DNA from: Myxococcota bacterium
GTDB lineage: Bacteria > Myxococcota_A > Bradymonadia > UBA7976 > UBA1532
Length of the DNA: 38,407 bases
Reading direction: 5' to 3'
NCBI GenBank assembly: GCA_023150895.1
Contig: JAKLJY010000080.1
Span: 1-38,407, forward strand
Made by a program: the position numbers and the translations under genes. Of the stretch, positions 8,274-16,607 are shown one piece after another. The notes beneath the pieces were generated by a model that did no database searches, was not told where the DNA came from, and saw only the letters and a program-made list of their open reading frames with translations. Positions within the stretch are counted from its first letter, which is position 1. Every line of letters starts with the position of its first letter.

Positions 8274-9679
8274 GCCGGATACTGGTCATCGACGACGAGC
8301 TGTCGATGCGCGAGATGCTCGAGATCTTCCTGACGCAGGACGGCCACGAGGTGCTGACCGCGTCGGACGGCGCGAAAGGCATCGCCCGGCTGACCGAGGA
8401 GGACGAGCTCGATCTCATCATCACGGACCTCCGGATGCCGGGCGCCCACGGCATGGTCGTCCTCGAGCGCGCGCGCGAGCTGCACCCCAACGCGCCGGTG
8501 GTCGTCATGACCGCCTTCGCTTCGCATCAGACGGCCACCGAAGCCATGAAGATGGGGGCGTACGACTACTTTTCGAAGCCCTTCTCGCTCGACGACATCA
8601 AAGCGACCGTCGACCGCGCCCTCGAGCGCCGCCGCCTGGTCGTCGAGAGCAAACGCCTGCGTGACACCCTGCACGAACAGGGCGTCATGCGCTCTCTCAT
8701 CGGCAGCAGCCGCGCGATGCAGCAGGTCTTCGACCTCGTCCGGCGGGTCGCCCGCACGCGAACCAACGTTCTCATCCTCGGCGAGAGCGGGACGGGCAAG
8801 GAGCTCATCGCGCGGGCCTTGCACGAGCAGAGCGAGCGGCGCGCGGCGCCCTTCGTCGTGATCAACTGCGGCGCGGTCCCCGAGAACCTGCTCGAGTCGG
8901 AGTTCTTCGGTCACAAGCGCGGGTCGTTCACCGGCGCCAACGCCGACAAGGACGGACTCTTCAAGGCAGCGAATGGCGGGACGCTCTTCCTCGACGAGGT
9001 CGGCGAGCTGCCGTTGTCGATGCAGGTCAAGCTCCTGCGCGTCCTTCAGGAGCGCCGGGTCAAGCCCGTCGGGGACGTGCGCGAGCTCCCCGTGGACGTC
9101 CGCGTGATCGCGGCCACGAACCGCAACCTGGAGAACGAGGTCCGGGCCGGCCGCTTTCGCGAGGACCTGTACTACCGCCTCAACGTGATCAGCGTCGAGC
9201 TCCCGCCGCTGCGGGAGCGGCCCGGCGACATCGCGCTGCTGGCGTTCCACTTCCTGCGGCGCTTCTCGGAGGAACTCGGGAAGAATCTGACGGACATCGA
9301 ACCCGACGCGCTTCAGTTGCTCGCGCGACACCCGTTTCCGGGTAACGTCCGGGAGCTCGAGAACGTGCTCGAACGCGCGGTGGCCCTCGAGGACGGGGAT
9401 CGCATCACGGTGTGGTCGCTGCCGCCGCAGCTGAGGCCCCGGCCGCAACCGGCGTCGGTCGAGGGGGCACCGCTGACGTTGCCGGATGCCGGGGTCGACC
9501 TCGACGCCGTCGTCGAAGATCTCGAGCGTCGCCTGATCACGCAGGCGCTCCAACGCACCGGTGGCCTCAAGAAGGAGGCGGCCCGCCTGCTCGGCATTTC
9601 CTTCCGGTCGTTTCGCTATCGGCTGCAGAAGCTGCACCTCGCGGCCGACGAGGGCCCGGACGACGGCGCCGACGAGTGA
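8270..9679 (+). CDS. pilR: Sigma54-dependent response regulator PilR
   Basis: PilR activates sigma54-dependent pilin transcription. The receiver domain (1-120) has its phospho-acceptor at Asp53 (LIITDLRMPG). The AAA+ sigma54-interaction domain has Walker A GESGTGKE and the sigma54-contacting loop GSFTGA at residues 218-223. GSFTGA in place of the common GAFTGA also occurs in PilR proteins as I know them. The C-terminus carries a Fis-type helix-turn-helix (ALQRTGGLKKEAARLLGIS). The 469-residue length is normal. The start overlaps the pilS stop by four bases. A terminator overlaps its own stop codon, and a matching sigma54 promoter lies about 130 bases downstream, directly before the pilin genes. 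Confidence 0.95.
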   Translation: MSRILVIDDELSMREMLEIFLTQDGHEVLTASDGAKGIARLTEEDELDLIITDLRMPGAHGMVVLERARELHPNAPVVVMTAFASHQTATEAMKMGAYDYFSKPFSLDDIKATVDRALERRRLVVESKRLRDTLHEQGVMRSLIGSSRAMQQVFDLVRRVARTRTNVLILGESGTGKELIARALHEQSERRAAPFVVINCGAVPENLLESEFFGHKRGSFTGANADKDGLFKAANGGTLFLDEVGELPLSMQVKLLRVLQERRVKPVGDVRELPVDVRVIAATNRNLENEVRAGRFREDLYYRLNVISVELPPLRERPGDIALLAFHFLRRFSEELGKNLTDIEPDALQLLARHPFPGNVRELENVLERAVALEDGDRITVWSLPPQLRPRPQPASVEGAPLTLPDAGVDLDAVVEDLERRLITQALQRTGGLKKEAARLLGISFRSFRYRLQKLHLAADEGPDDGADE

Positions 9680-9706
9680 CGAGAATTGTCACTCGTGCCG
9701 TTTTTT
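9672..9706 (+). terminator. Rho-independent terminator overlapping the pilR stop codon
   Basis: The arms ACGAGTGAC (9672-9680) and GTCACTCGT (9688-9696) form a perfect 9-bp stem with a seven-base loop, followed by a GCCG spacer and six T residues (9701-9706). The TGA of pilR (9677-9679) lies inside the left arm. A weaker 4-bp stem with a T5 run follows at 9709-9728. Together they should separate pilSR transcription from the pilin genes. Confidence 0.65.
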
Positions 9707-9753
9707 GTCGGGGCCGCCGCCCGTTTTTCGGTCATCGGGGCAAATTTTGACAC
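9685..9753 (+). promoter_or_regulatory. Possible PilR enhancer sites upstream of the sigma54 promoter
   Basis: Four short T-rich GTC motifs occur in this stretch: AATTGTC (9684-9690), TTTTTTGTC (9701-9709), TTTTTCGGTC (9724-9733) and, in reverse, TTTTGACAC (9745-9753). They stand out from the GC-rich surroundings and lie 55-125 bases before the sigma54 promoter, a normal distance for an enhancer-binding activator. Pseudomonas PilR binds several TGTC-containing sites. The assignment here is a guess, and the first two motifs also belong to the pilR terminator. Confidence 0.3.
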
Positions 9754-9807
9754 CGCCGGGCGGCGCAGGTAGGACGGAGAAGCGCGACGCGACGTGAGCC
9801 TGACCTC

Positions 9808-9823
9808 CGGCACGGCGCTTGCT
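9808..9823 (+). promoter_or_regulatory. Sigma54 (-24/-12) promoter of the pilin genes
   Basis: The sequence CGGCACGGCGCTTGCT matches the -24/-12 consensus TGGCACG-N4-TTGCW at all conserved positions except the first base. The invariant GG (9809-9810) and GC (9821-9822) are exactly ten bases apart. Transcription should start near 9834, giving a leader of about 37 bases before the first pilin gene. pilR, whose product is a sigma54 activator, lies immediately upstream. Confidence 0.85.
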
Positions 9824-9870
9824 TAGCCAGAGAGGCACGCCGGACGACGGCGCCCCAACCGAGGACCCCG

Positions 9871-10431
9871 ATGACCCCCCGAGCCCGCAAAGGTTTTACA
9901 CTCGTCGAGCTGATGGTGGTCGTGGTCATCCTTGGCGTGTTGGCCGTGCTGGCGCTCTTTGCCTATCGCAAGTACACCTACGCGGCCCGCAACGCTGAGG
10001 CCGTGCAGTTCCTCGGGGCCATGCGCGCTGCCCAGGAGAGCTACTTCCAGAGCTTCGGCCAGTACGCGGGCACGCTCAATGCAGCGCTCCATCCCGCCGT
10101 TCGCCCGTTCGAGACGAAGGAAGAGTGGAACCCGCCGGCCAACAGCCCGTTCCGCGACCTCGCCGTTCAGAGCCCGGGTCGCGTGTGGTTCCAGTATCGC
10201 ATCGTGGCCGGCCGCGCCGGTGAGGCTCCGCCCGCCGATGCCCCGTTCCTGGCCGCCGAAGTGAACGGGCGGCCCTGGTACTGGCTGGGTGCCTGTGGCG
10301 ACTTCAACGGGGACGCGGCCCAGGTGCCGTGTGATGGTCGGCTGTCTCGCGACCGCCCGACCCAGCCCGTCTCCTTCTTCGAGACCAGTTCCGTCCGGGC
10401 CGACGTGGTCGTTCACCACGAAGGCCAGTGA
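9871..10431 (+). CDS. Type IV prepilin (first of two tandem pilins)
   Basis: The 186-residue prepilin has an eight-residue basic leader (MTPRARKG). Cleavage by prepilin peptidase is expected after Gly8, before FTLVELMVVVVILGVLAV. Glu5 of the mature protein is present. The hydrophobic N-terminal helix is followed by an aromatic-rich globular part. Two Cys near the C-terminus (GACGDFNGD and VPCDG) could close a disulfide loop, as in major pilins. It is the first gene after the sigma54 promoter and has a GAGG ribosome binding site. Its globular domain differs strongly from that of the next gene. It may be a minor pilin, an alternative major pilin, or a pilin partner needed for pilA folding or assembly. 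The sequence alone does not decide. Confidence 0.88.
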   Translation: MTPRARKGFTLVELMVVVVILGVLAVLALFAYRKYTYAARNAEAVQFLGAMRAAQESYFQSFGQYAGTLNAALHPAVRPFETKEEWNPPANSPFRDLAVQSPGRVWFQYRIVAGRAGEAPPADAPFLAAEVNGRPWYWLGACGDFNGDAAQVPCDGRLSRDRPTQPVSFFETSSVRADVVVHHEGQ

Positions 10432-10442
10432 TTCCAGGCAGT

Positions 10443-10473
10443 GCGCGGGGATGAACCCGGGGGGGGCCCGCGT
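10443..10473 (+). promoter_or_regulatory. Stem-loop between the two pilin genes
   Basis: GCGCGGG (10443-10449) pairs with CCCGCGT (10467-10473) over six perfect pairs and one G-U pair. The loop contains a run of eight G residues (10459-10466). No T-run follows, so it is not an ordinary terminator. It could be an RNA processing or stability element that sets the ratio of the two pilins. No GG-N10-GC sigma54 site was found in the 89-base spacer, which favours co-transcription. Confidence 0.35.
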
Positions 10474-10520
10474 GAACTCAACAGACTTCCCTCCCCGAAT
10501 TCATGAGGAGTGACGCTCAG

Positions 10521-11075
10521 ATGACGAACCTGCGCAAGACGAAGACCAAGGGCTTCACGCTCATCGAACTGATGATCGTGGTCGCCATCATCGGCATCCT
10601 GGCCGCCGTGGCCATCCCGGCGTTCATGAAGTACATCCGCCGCTCGAAGACCTCCGAGGCCACGATGAACCTCCGGAAGCTCTTCGACAGCTCGGTCTCG
10701 TACTACAACGAGGAGCACGCGGACCGCGGTGGCGGCATCCTGCCCCGCATGTTCCCCTCCACGGTGAACGCGACCCCGGCGTCGAACCCCCACGCCGCCT
10801 GCACCGGTGGCACGAGCCAGAAGGTCCAGCCGTTGGCCGGCATGTTCGCCAACGCGTCGTTCCAGGCCCTGAACTTCTCGGTCGACGATCCGTTCTACTT
10901 CAGCTACCAGTACACGTCCTCCGGCACCGGCGCGGCTTCCGAGTTCACCGCGCAGGCGTACGGCGACCTCGACTGCGACAACACGCTGTCCACCTTCGAG
11001 CGCGTCGGCACCGTCGACGCCTCCAACAACGTGAACGGCGGCGCCGGTCTGTACCAGCAGAACGAGCTCGAGTAA
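10521..11075 (+). CDS. pilA: Type IV major pilin PilA (second of two tandem pilins)
   Basis: The likely start is ATG at 10521, ten bases after an AGGAG ribosome binding site, giving 184 residues. An in-frame ATG at 10503 would add six residues, but that AGGAG overlaps its codons. The 11-residue basic leader ends in KTKTKG, and cleavage before [21 protein letters not shown] leaves a mature protein of about 173 residues with Glu5. [13 protein letters not shown] after the hydrophobic helix is typical of deltaproteobacterial PilA. Two Cys (HAACTGG and [10 protein letters not shown]) may form a disulfide. The canonical N-terminus and the strong terminator after it suggest this is the major pilin. 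The choice over the first pilin is an inference. Confidence 0.85.
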   Translation: MTNLRKTKTKGFTLIELMIVVAIIGILAAVAIPAFMKYIRRSKTSEATMNLRKLFDSSVSYYNEEHADRGGGILPRMFPSTVNATPASNPHAACTGGTSQKVQPLAGMFANASFQALNFSVDDPFYFSYQYTSSGTGAASEFTAQAYGDLDCDNTLSTFERVGTVDASNNVNGGAGLYQQNELE

Positions 11076-11109
11076 TCAACAGGCGCCTCGCGCCGAACCG
11101 AGTGCAACG

Positions 11110-11143
11110 GGGCGGGTCCTTGCGGGTCCGCCCTTTTTTTTTT
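11110..11143 (+). terminator. Strong Rho-independent terminator after pilA
   Basis: GGGCGGGTCC (11110-11119) pairs with GGGTCCGCCC (11124-11133) as a ten-pair stem with two G-U pairs and a four-base TTGC loop. It is followed directly by ten T residues (11134-11143). This ends the pilin transcription unit. The next gene starts 12 bases later. Confidence 0.92.
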
Positions 11144-11154
11144 ATCCATACGCC

Positions 11155-12096
11155 GTGCACGCACCCCTGGCCACGATCCGAAACGCGCTCTCGGCCGCCC
11201 CCGCGGTCCTGCGAGGGCTGATCGCGGCGGAGGTCGCGTTTCTCTTCGTGCTCGGGTACCTCGGCGCGCGCCTCGAGGCGGCGACGATCATGGCCAACGC
11301 GGCGCTCGTCGACACGAAGGAGACGCTGTACGTGCCGGACACCCGGACGACGCGGTTGACATTCCTGGGCTATGACCAGGCCGCGGCGGACGTCATGTGG
11401 TTGCGGACGGTGGCCTATTTCGCACGCAAGTTCACGAGCGACCGGCAGTATCACTGGTTGCCGCACTTCGTCGATCAGGTCATCGCACTCGATCCGAAGT
11501 TCCGGCGCGTGTACCACTGGGCGGGCGCCTCGGTGCTGTATGGCCAGCGCTTTACGGACAACAACGTCCGCCTGTCCAACCGATTCTACGAGGCCGCGCT
11601 GACGCAGTACCCGGAAGACAGCGAGGCCGCGCTGCGCCTCGGTCTCAACTACTACGTCGAGATGAAGGGCAACTCGCCCGAAGAGCGCGAACGCTTCAAG
11701 GAGAAGGGCGCGCAATACATCGAAATGGCCGCCAACATGCCCGGCGCGCCGCAACGGACCCGCCAGCTCGCGGCGGGCATCTACTCCCGCCGGGGGGACA
11801 GCGCCCTGGCGGTTCAGAGTCTGTTGCAGATGCTCGAGTCCACCGAGGACGCCGACCAGCGGGCGTGGATCCGCGAACGGATCACCGAGCTCGAAGGCTC
11901 CGGGTCCGGCAGCGAGCTTGCGCTTCAGGTCGAGGCCTTCGAGGGCCGCCGCAAATCGACGTTTCCTTACCTGACCCCTGCATTCTATCTCTTGATCGAT
12001 GCCCACGCCGGCGCCACCGTGGCCGACCGGACGTGGCGCGAGTTGCTGCCCGACGTATCGGTGGGGGCCAACGCCCCGACCGTGGAGGAAAGATGA
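11155..12096 (+). CDS. Membrane-anchored TPR-like protein downstream of pilA
   Basis: The 313-residue protein starts with GTG just after the pilA terminator. A single membrane helix (about residues 20-38) is followed by an alpha-helical periplasmic part with TPR-like patterns, such as FYEAALTQYPEDSEAALRLG and RQLAAGIYSRRGDSALAVQ. It contains LGYDQAAADVMWLRTVAYF near the N-terminus. Its stop overlaps the epimerase start as ATGA, so the two are probably co-expressed, although the terminator upstream separates it from pilA unless read-through occurs. A scaffolding role in pilus or glycan assembly is possible but not shown. No specific family was recognised. Confidence 0.75.
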   Translation: MHAPLATIRNALSAAPAVLRGLIAAEVAFLFVLGYLGARLEAATIMANAALVDTKETLYVPDTRTTRLTFLGYDQAAADVMWLRTVAYFARKFTSDRQYHWLPHFVDQVIALDPKFRRVYHWAGASVLYGQRFTDNNVRLSNRFYEAALTQYPEDSEAALRLGLNYYVEMKGNSPEERERFKEKGAQYIEMAANMPGAPQRTRQLAAGIYSRRGDSALAVQSLLQMLESTEDADQRAWIRERITELEGSGSGSELALQVEAFEGRRKSTFPYLTPAFYLLIDAHAGATVADRTWRELLPDVSVGANAPTVEER

Positions 12097-13049
12097 TCCA
12101 GGACGCGAACATTCTCATCACCGGTGGGGCCGGATTCATCGGCTCGGCCCTGGCAGAGCGGCTGCATGCCCACAACCGCATCACGCTCTTCGACAACCTG
12201 CACCGGGACGCCGTTCGCAGCACGAACCTGCTCGAGCACCCCAACGTGAAGCTCGTGCGAGGCGACGTCCTGGACGCCGAGGCGCTCCGGACGGCCGCCG
12301 CAGATGCGGACATCGTCGTGCACATGGCCTCGATCGCCGGCGTCGACACGGTGCTCAAGAACCCGGTGCTGACGATGAAGGTCTCCCTCATCGGCACCTA
12401 CAACGCGCTCGAAGCCGCGCTCGCCAGCGGCCGCAACCGCCGTTTCCTCGATTTCTCGACGAGCGAGGTCTTCGGCCGGTACGCCTACAAGGTCTCGGAG
12501 GGGGATGCGACCTCCCTCGGCGCCGTCGGCGAGGCCCGGTGGACGTATGCCGTCTCCAAGCTCGCGACCGAGCACCTCGCGCTCAACTACTGCAAGCAGT
12601 ACGGTCTGCCCTCGGCGAGCATCCGTCCGTTCAACATCTACGGGCCCCGGCAGGTCGGCGAAGGCGCGGTGCATCACTTCATCCTGCGCGCGCTGCGCGG
12701 GCAGACCCTGACGATCCACGGCGACGGCTCGCAGATCCGCTCGTGGTGTTACATCGACGACATCGTCGATGGCATCGTCGCGGCCCTGACGCGTCCCGAG
12801 GCGGTCGGGCACGCGTTCAACATCGGCAACCCGCGCAGCACCCTGACGATCTACCACCTCGCCCGCACCATCGTTCAGCTCGCGGAGTCCTCGAGCGACA
12901 TCGAGTTCGTGCCCGTGAACCGGACGGACGTCGAGCTGCGCATCCCCAACATCGACAAGGCCGCGGAGCTCTTGCAGTACGAGCCCAAGGTCAACCTCGA
13001 GGAGGGTCTGCTGCGCACCATTCAGTGGTATCGCAGCACCTTGGGCTGA
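12093..13049 (+). CDS. NAD-dependent nucleotide-sugar epimerase/dehydratase (extended SDR)
   Basis: The 318-residue protein is an extended short-chain dehydrogenase of the kind that modifies nucleotide sugars (GalE/RmlB/UDP-glucuronate decarboxylase type). The NAD-binding motif TGGAGFIGS is at residues 10-18. The active-site Ser/Thr lie in FSTSEVFG, and the YxxxK pair is Tyr152 and Lys156 (YAVSK). RPFNIYGPRQ and SWCYIDDIVDGI are typical of the substrate-binding half. The exact sugar cannot be read from the sequence. It overlaps the TPR gene by four bases and overlaps the flippase gene from the opposite strand by 28 bases at its 3' end. Confidence 0.88.
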   Translation: MIQDANILITGGAGFIGSALAERLHAHNRITLFDNLHRDAVRSTNLLEHPNVKLVRGDVLDAEALRTAAADADIVVHMASIAGVDTVLKNPVLTMKVSLIGTYNALEAALASGRNRRFLDFSTSEVFGRYAYKVSEGDATSLGAVGEARWTYAVSKLATEHLALNYCKQYGLPSASIRPFNIYGPRQVGEGAVHHFILRALRGQTLTIHGDGSQIRSWCYIDDIVDGIVAALTRPEAVGHAFNIGNPRSTLTIYHLARTIVQLAESSSDIEFVPVNRTDVELRIPNIDKAAELLQYEPKVNLEEGLLRTIQWYRSTLG

Positions 13050-13954
13050 ACGAGCTGAATGATGCCGCCCGTCAGGGCGAGGCCGATGTTCACGAGCGCG
13101 AAGCCGAGCGTGAACACCACCGCATCGCCCGTCGGGATGTGCAGAAGCGAGAGCAGCCCCACGAGGGTGGCCTCGCGCGCGCCCACGCCGGCCATGGCGA
13201 TGGGGACGATCGTCGCCAGGAGCCCCAGCGGCACGACGAGCGCCAGATCCGTGAGTCCCAGCGGCAGCCCCATCGCCGTCGCCAGGACCGTGAAGGAGAC
13301 GAGGTTCGTCAGGTGCCCGAGCAGGCTGATGGCAAACGCCGGCCACAGGAGTCGCGGCGCCCGAATGGCCGGCAGGAGCGACCGGAAACGCGCCAGGCGC
13401 CCGGTAAAGGCGGCCAGCCCGACCACGACCAGCAGCACGAGCATCGCCCCCAAGAGCCACGGCCCCACGACGGCATAGTCGACGATGCGGGGCCCGACGA
13501 GCAGGCCCGCGGCGGCGACGACGCACAAGGCGCTGAGGCCGACGAAGCGCTCGAAGAAGACGACGTAGAGGCCCGTGGCCGCCTGGTCGAACGACTTGCG
13601 CGTGATGTACCCCCGGACGAGGTCCCCGCCGAACGACCCCGGGACGAACGTGTTGTAGAACTGCGCCACGAACGTCGCGAGCAGGAACTCGCCGCGGCTC
13701 GCCAGGGTGCGCGCCCCGAAGGCCTGCATCAGGATGCGCCAGCGGATCGCCCCGATCGTGATGTTGAGCCCGCCGATGAAGTAACCGACCGCCAGCGCCC
13801 AGGCCGGCATGCGCTCGACGGCCCGCAGGAAGTCATCGAGATTGGCGGAGCGGGAGATCCACAGCGCGACGGCCCCGAGAACGACGACGCTCAGGAGCGG
13901 TCGGATGAAGCGGCGTGCAGACGCCGGCCGCTTCGGAGGCGGCGTGGCGCTCAC
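13022..13954 (-). CDS. Lysylphosphatidylglycerol-synthase-TM-like flippase (UPF0104/AglD-like)
   Basis: This 310-residue integral membrane protein has about eight hydrophobic helices. It contains NTFVPGSFGGDLVRGY and, near the end, VPIAMAGVGAREATLVGLL, both signatures of the LPG synthase transmembrane / UPF0104 family. These proteins are associated with lipid or lipid-linked sugar transfer across the membrane. The frame is open far upstream (to 15070), but the real start is taken as GTG at 13954. This overlaps the stop of the GT2 gene as GTGA, and everything upstream is antisense to other genes. Pairing with a GT2 enzyme suggests a role in processing lipid-linked sugar. Confidence 0.85.
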   Translation of the reverse strand: MSATPPPKRPASARRFIRPLLSVVVLGAVALWISRSANLDDFLRAVERMPAWALAVGYFIGGLNITIGAIRWRILMQAFGARTLASRGEFLLATFVAQFYNTFVPGSFGGDLVRGYITRKSFDQAATGLYVVFFERFVGLSALCVVAAAGLLVGPRIVDYAVVGPWLLGAMLVLLVVVGLAAFTGRLARFRSLLPAIRAPRLLWPAFAISLLGHLTNLVSFTVLATAMGLPLGLTDLALVVPLGLLATIVPIAMAGVGAREATLVGLLSLLHIPTGDAVVFTLGFALVNIGLALTGGIIQLVQPKVLRYH

Positions 13955-14685
13955 GGACGACCGCCGAAGAGCCGGTCGAGCCGCTCCCGCTCCATGCGCA
14001 GGCGCAGCCGGAAGAGCTCCTCGAACGTCTGCAGCACGCGCCTGGCCGACGTCGCCTTGCTGACCCCCGCGGTCCGTTCGTGGACGTTCATGAAGACCGT
14101 CTCGACCCGGTAGCCGCCCCGTTTGGCCCGAATGGGGATCTCCAGGTTGAGCAGGAAACTGTGCGAGCTGGCGCCGAGCTTCTCGAGGACGGCGCGGCGG
14201 ACGAGGTAGATGCCCTCGGTGCGGGCCCGGGTGCCGACGATCGTGGCGGTCAGACCCCGAAGACCCAAGGAGAGCACCTTGCGGCCGAGCGGGTACTGGC
14301 GGTTGCGATAGAGAGACGTCACGAGATCGGCCCGGTCGGCCACCTCGAAGAAGCCGAGGAGATCGTACGGGTCGATCTGACCGTCGGCGGGCATGATCGT
14401 GACCCACTCGCCGCGCGCCTCGGCAAAACCGCGCAGCAGCGCAGCGCCCATGCCGCTGTTTTTCTCCAGGTGGAACGCCCGGACGCGACTCTCGCGGGCG
14501 GCGAGGGCGTCGATGAGTGCGCCCGTGCCGTCCTTCGAGCCGTCGTCGACGATCACGAGCTCTCCCTCCGGCACGTGTTCGGCGAGAAACGCCAGGTTGC
14601 GCGCCACGCAGGCGGGCAGGGCGTCCTCCTCGTTGAAGGCGGCCATCACGATGGTCAGCGAACGGACGTTGGATGACGCGGACAC
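13951..14685 (-). CDS. Family 2 glycosyltransferase, polyprenyl-phosphate mannosyltransferase-like
   Basis: The 244-residue protein has a GT-A fold. The nucleotide-binding region reads IVMAAFNEEDAL near residue 12, LVIVDDGSKDGT has the DDGS motif at 47-50, and MPADGQIDPYDLL supplies the metal-binding Asp. NSGMGAALLRGFAEARGE is typical of dolichol/polyprenyl-phosphate sugar synthases. The start is GTG at 14685. It lacks membrane helices and is probably a peripheral cytoplasmic enzyme. It makes a two-gene unit with the flippase-like gene and could supply the lipid-linked sugar used by a GT-C enzyme such as the one encoded at 3476-5176. It is divergent from the ABC operon across 152 bases in which I saw no clear promoter. 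Confidence 0.88.
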   Translation of the reverse strand: MSASSNVRSLTIVMAAFNEEDALPACVARNLAFLAEHVPEGELVIVDDGSKDGTGALIDALAARESRVRAFHLEKNSGMGAALLRGFAEARGEWVTIMPADGQIDPYDLLGFFEVADRADLVTSLYRNRQYPLGRKVLSLGLRGLTATIVGTRARTEGIYLVRRAVLEKLGASSHSFLLNLEIPIRAKRGGYRVETVFMNVHERTAGVSKATSARRVLQTFEELFRLRLRMERERLDRLFGGRP

Positions 14686-14837
14686 GGGGACTCCCTCGGG
14701 GCTGGGACCGGGCTACGGGCGCGGGATACTGCCACACCCCCCGCCCCGCGTCGATCCGCGCGCGCGACCCCGGTTCGATCCACCTGCGGCCGCACCCGCG
14801 GTTGCGCGCGCTGCCCCACCGTGGCAAAACGCCGGGC

Positions 14838-15815
14838 ATGGACTCATCGCCGATTCTCTCCGTCTCGGACCTGGCGAAGACCTTTTCGCTCGGTTTCCTG
14901 GGGGCGGTGCCCGGCTTCCGGCGCTTGCCCATCTCGGTCAAAGGCATCGCACAGCGCGTCGAGGCCGTGCGCGGCCTTTCGTTCGCCGTCGAGCCGGGCG
15001 AAATCTTCGGTTTCCTCGGGCCGAACGGCGCCGGCAAGACGACGACGATCAAGATGCTGATGGGCCTCATCCGCCCGAGCGCCGGCTCGGCGACGCTGCT
15101 CGGTCACGCGCTCGAGCCCGGAAACCGGCGCCAGCGCGAGCGCATCGGCTACCTGCCGGAGCAGCCGTATTTCTACGAACACCTCAGGCCCATGGAGTTT
15201 CTCGACTTCTACGGCGGGCTGTTCCCGATGACCGCGCAGGAGCGCCGCCGGCGCGCCCGCGAGCTCCTCGACCGCGTCGGGCTCGGGCACGCGCTCGACC
15301 GCCCCATCCGCAAGTTCTCCAAGGGCATGGTCCAGCGCATCGGCATCGCCCAGGCGCTGATCAACGCCCCCGAGCTCGTCATCCTCGACGAGCCGATGAG
15401 CGGTCTGGATCCGTTGGGCCGCAAGGAGATCCGGGATCTGATCTTCGACCTGAAGCAACAGGGGCGCACCGTGTTCTTCTCGTCCCACATTCTCCAGGAC
15501 GTCGAACAGATCTGCGACCGGGTCGCCATCGTCGTGAAAGGTCGGCTTCGCCGCCTCGGGCCCATCGGTGAGCTCGTCGAGGTCGGCGCCCAAGGCACCG
15601 AGGTCCTCGTCGGCGGCCTGCAGGCGCCCGCGGTCGAAGCACTCCGTCTCCCGGCCACGGCCCTCGGGGCCGCGCACCGCTTCGTCGTCGCCGACCCCGC
15701 CGCCGTCGATGGCTTCGTACGGGCCGCCCTGGACGCCGGGGGGCGGCTGATCTCCGTCACGCCGCAGCGGCGGTCGCTCGAGGACATCTTCGTCGAGGAG
15801 GCCCGCGGCGCATGA
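14838..15815 (+). CDS. ABC transporter ATP-binding protein (PilH-like)
   Basis: The 325-residue ATPase starts at ATG 14838; upstream in-frame starts would run into the divergent gene. Walker A GPNGAGKT is at residues 61-68. The signature is [15 protein letters not shown] and Walker B is [13 protein letters not shown], followed by the H-loop [10 protein letters not shown]. The C-terminal extension ends with [14 protein letters not shown], common in NatA/ABC-2 exporters. In Myxococcus xanthus an ABC ATPase (PilH) and permease (PilI) encoded downstream of pilA are needed for pilus assembly. Position and family suggest the same here, by analogy. The stop overlaps the permease start as ATGA. Confidence 0.88.
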   Translation: MDSSPILSVSDLAKTFSLGFLGAVPGFRRLPISVKGIAQRVEAVRGLSFAVEPGEIFGFLGPNGAGKTTTIKMLMGLIRPSAGSATLLGHALEPGNRRQRERIGYLPEQPYFYEHLRPMEFLDFYGGLFPMTAQERRRRARELLDRVGLGHALDRPIRKFSKGMVQRIGIAQALINAPELVILDEPMSGLDPLGRKEIRDLIFDLKQQGRTVFFSSHILQDVEQICDRVAIVVKGRLRRLGPIGELVEVGAQGTEVLVGGLQAPAVEALRLPATALGAAHRFVVADPAAVDGFVRAALDAGGRLISVTPQRRSLEDIFVEEARGA

Positions 15816-16600
15816 GGCAGATCCTGGTCATCGCGCTCAACACGTTCCGGGAGGCCATCCGGAACCGGATCTTCGCGAGCATCGTGGCCTTCGCCGTCGG
15901 ACTGCTCGGCCTGACGCTGGCCGTCAGCGCCGCGTCGCTCCACGAGGAGGTCCGGCTGATGAAGGACGTCGGGCTCTTTCTGGTCTCGACGTTCTCGGCC
16001 TTTCTCTGTGTCTTCGTCGGCGCCAACCTGGTCTACAAGGACATCGAGCGGAAGACGATCTACACCATCCTGCCCAAGCCGATACATCGCTGGCAGTTCC
16101 TGCTCGGCAAGTACCTGGGCGTCGCGGCGATGATGGCCGTGCAGGTCACCATCATGGGCACGGCGCTGGCGTCACAGTTCTGGCTGCTCGAAGAGCGGTT
16201 CTCGTTCGTCATGGTGCAGGCGGTCTGGCTCATCTACGTCGAAGTGCTCGTCGTCTCGGCCGTGGCGCTCCTGTTCTCGAGCTTCTCGACGCCGTTTCTG
16301 TCCGGCATGCTGACGCTGGGCCTCTTTGCCGTGGGCCGGTTTGCCGACCGCCTCGCCGAGGTGCGCCTGAAGGCGGACGCCGGCGAGGATCAGGCCGTCC
16401 TCGACGTCGCGTCGGCCGCGGCGCGCGGCCTCTCGTGGCTGGCGCCCGATCTGTCGCTCTACAACGTCACGCCCTATGTGGTCTACGACACCGCCCTGCC
16501 GGCGGGCTTCGTGGCGCAGGCGACGACGTCCGGCGTGCTCTACGCCGCCCTGGCGCTCGGCCTCGCGGCGTTGCTCTTCTCCCGCCGCGACTTCATCTGA
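15812..16600 (+). CDS. ABC-2 type permease (PilI-like)
   Basis: The 262-residue protein has about six membrane helices and starts in the last codon of the ATPase gene. [20 protein letters not shown] is a typical ABC-2 permease beginning. The segment [30 protein letters not shown] matches the conserved cytoplasmic loop of this family that couples to the ATPase. With the preceding gene it forms a complete half-transporter pair. Its cargo is unknown. By analogy with PilI it may be needed for pilus biogenesis. Confidence 0.87.
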   Translation: MRQILVIALNTFREAIRNRIFASIVAFAVGLLGLTLAVSAASLHEEVRLMKDVGLFLVSTFSAFLCVFVGANLVYKDIERKTIYTILPKPIHRWQFLLGKYLGVAAMMAVQVTIMGTALASQFWLLEERFSFVMVQAVWLIYVEVLVVSAVALLFSSFSTPFLSGMLTLGLFAVGRFADRLAEVRLKADAGEDQAVLDVASAAARGLSWLAPDLSLYNVTPYVVYDTALPAGFVAQATTSGVLYAALALGLAALLFSRRDFI

Positions 16601-16607
16601 GCCCCCC

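Noticed and set aside
10432-10520. A second sigma54 promoter directly before pilA
   Set aside because: No GG-N10-GC spacing was found in the spacer.
13955-15070. N-terminal extension of the flippase frame
   Set aside because: This part is antisense to the GT2 and ABC ATPase genes. The GTG at 13954 overlapping the GT2 stop is the better start.
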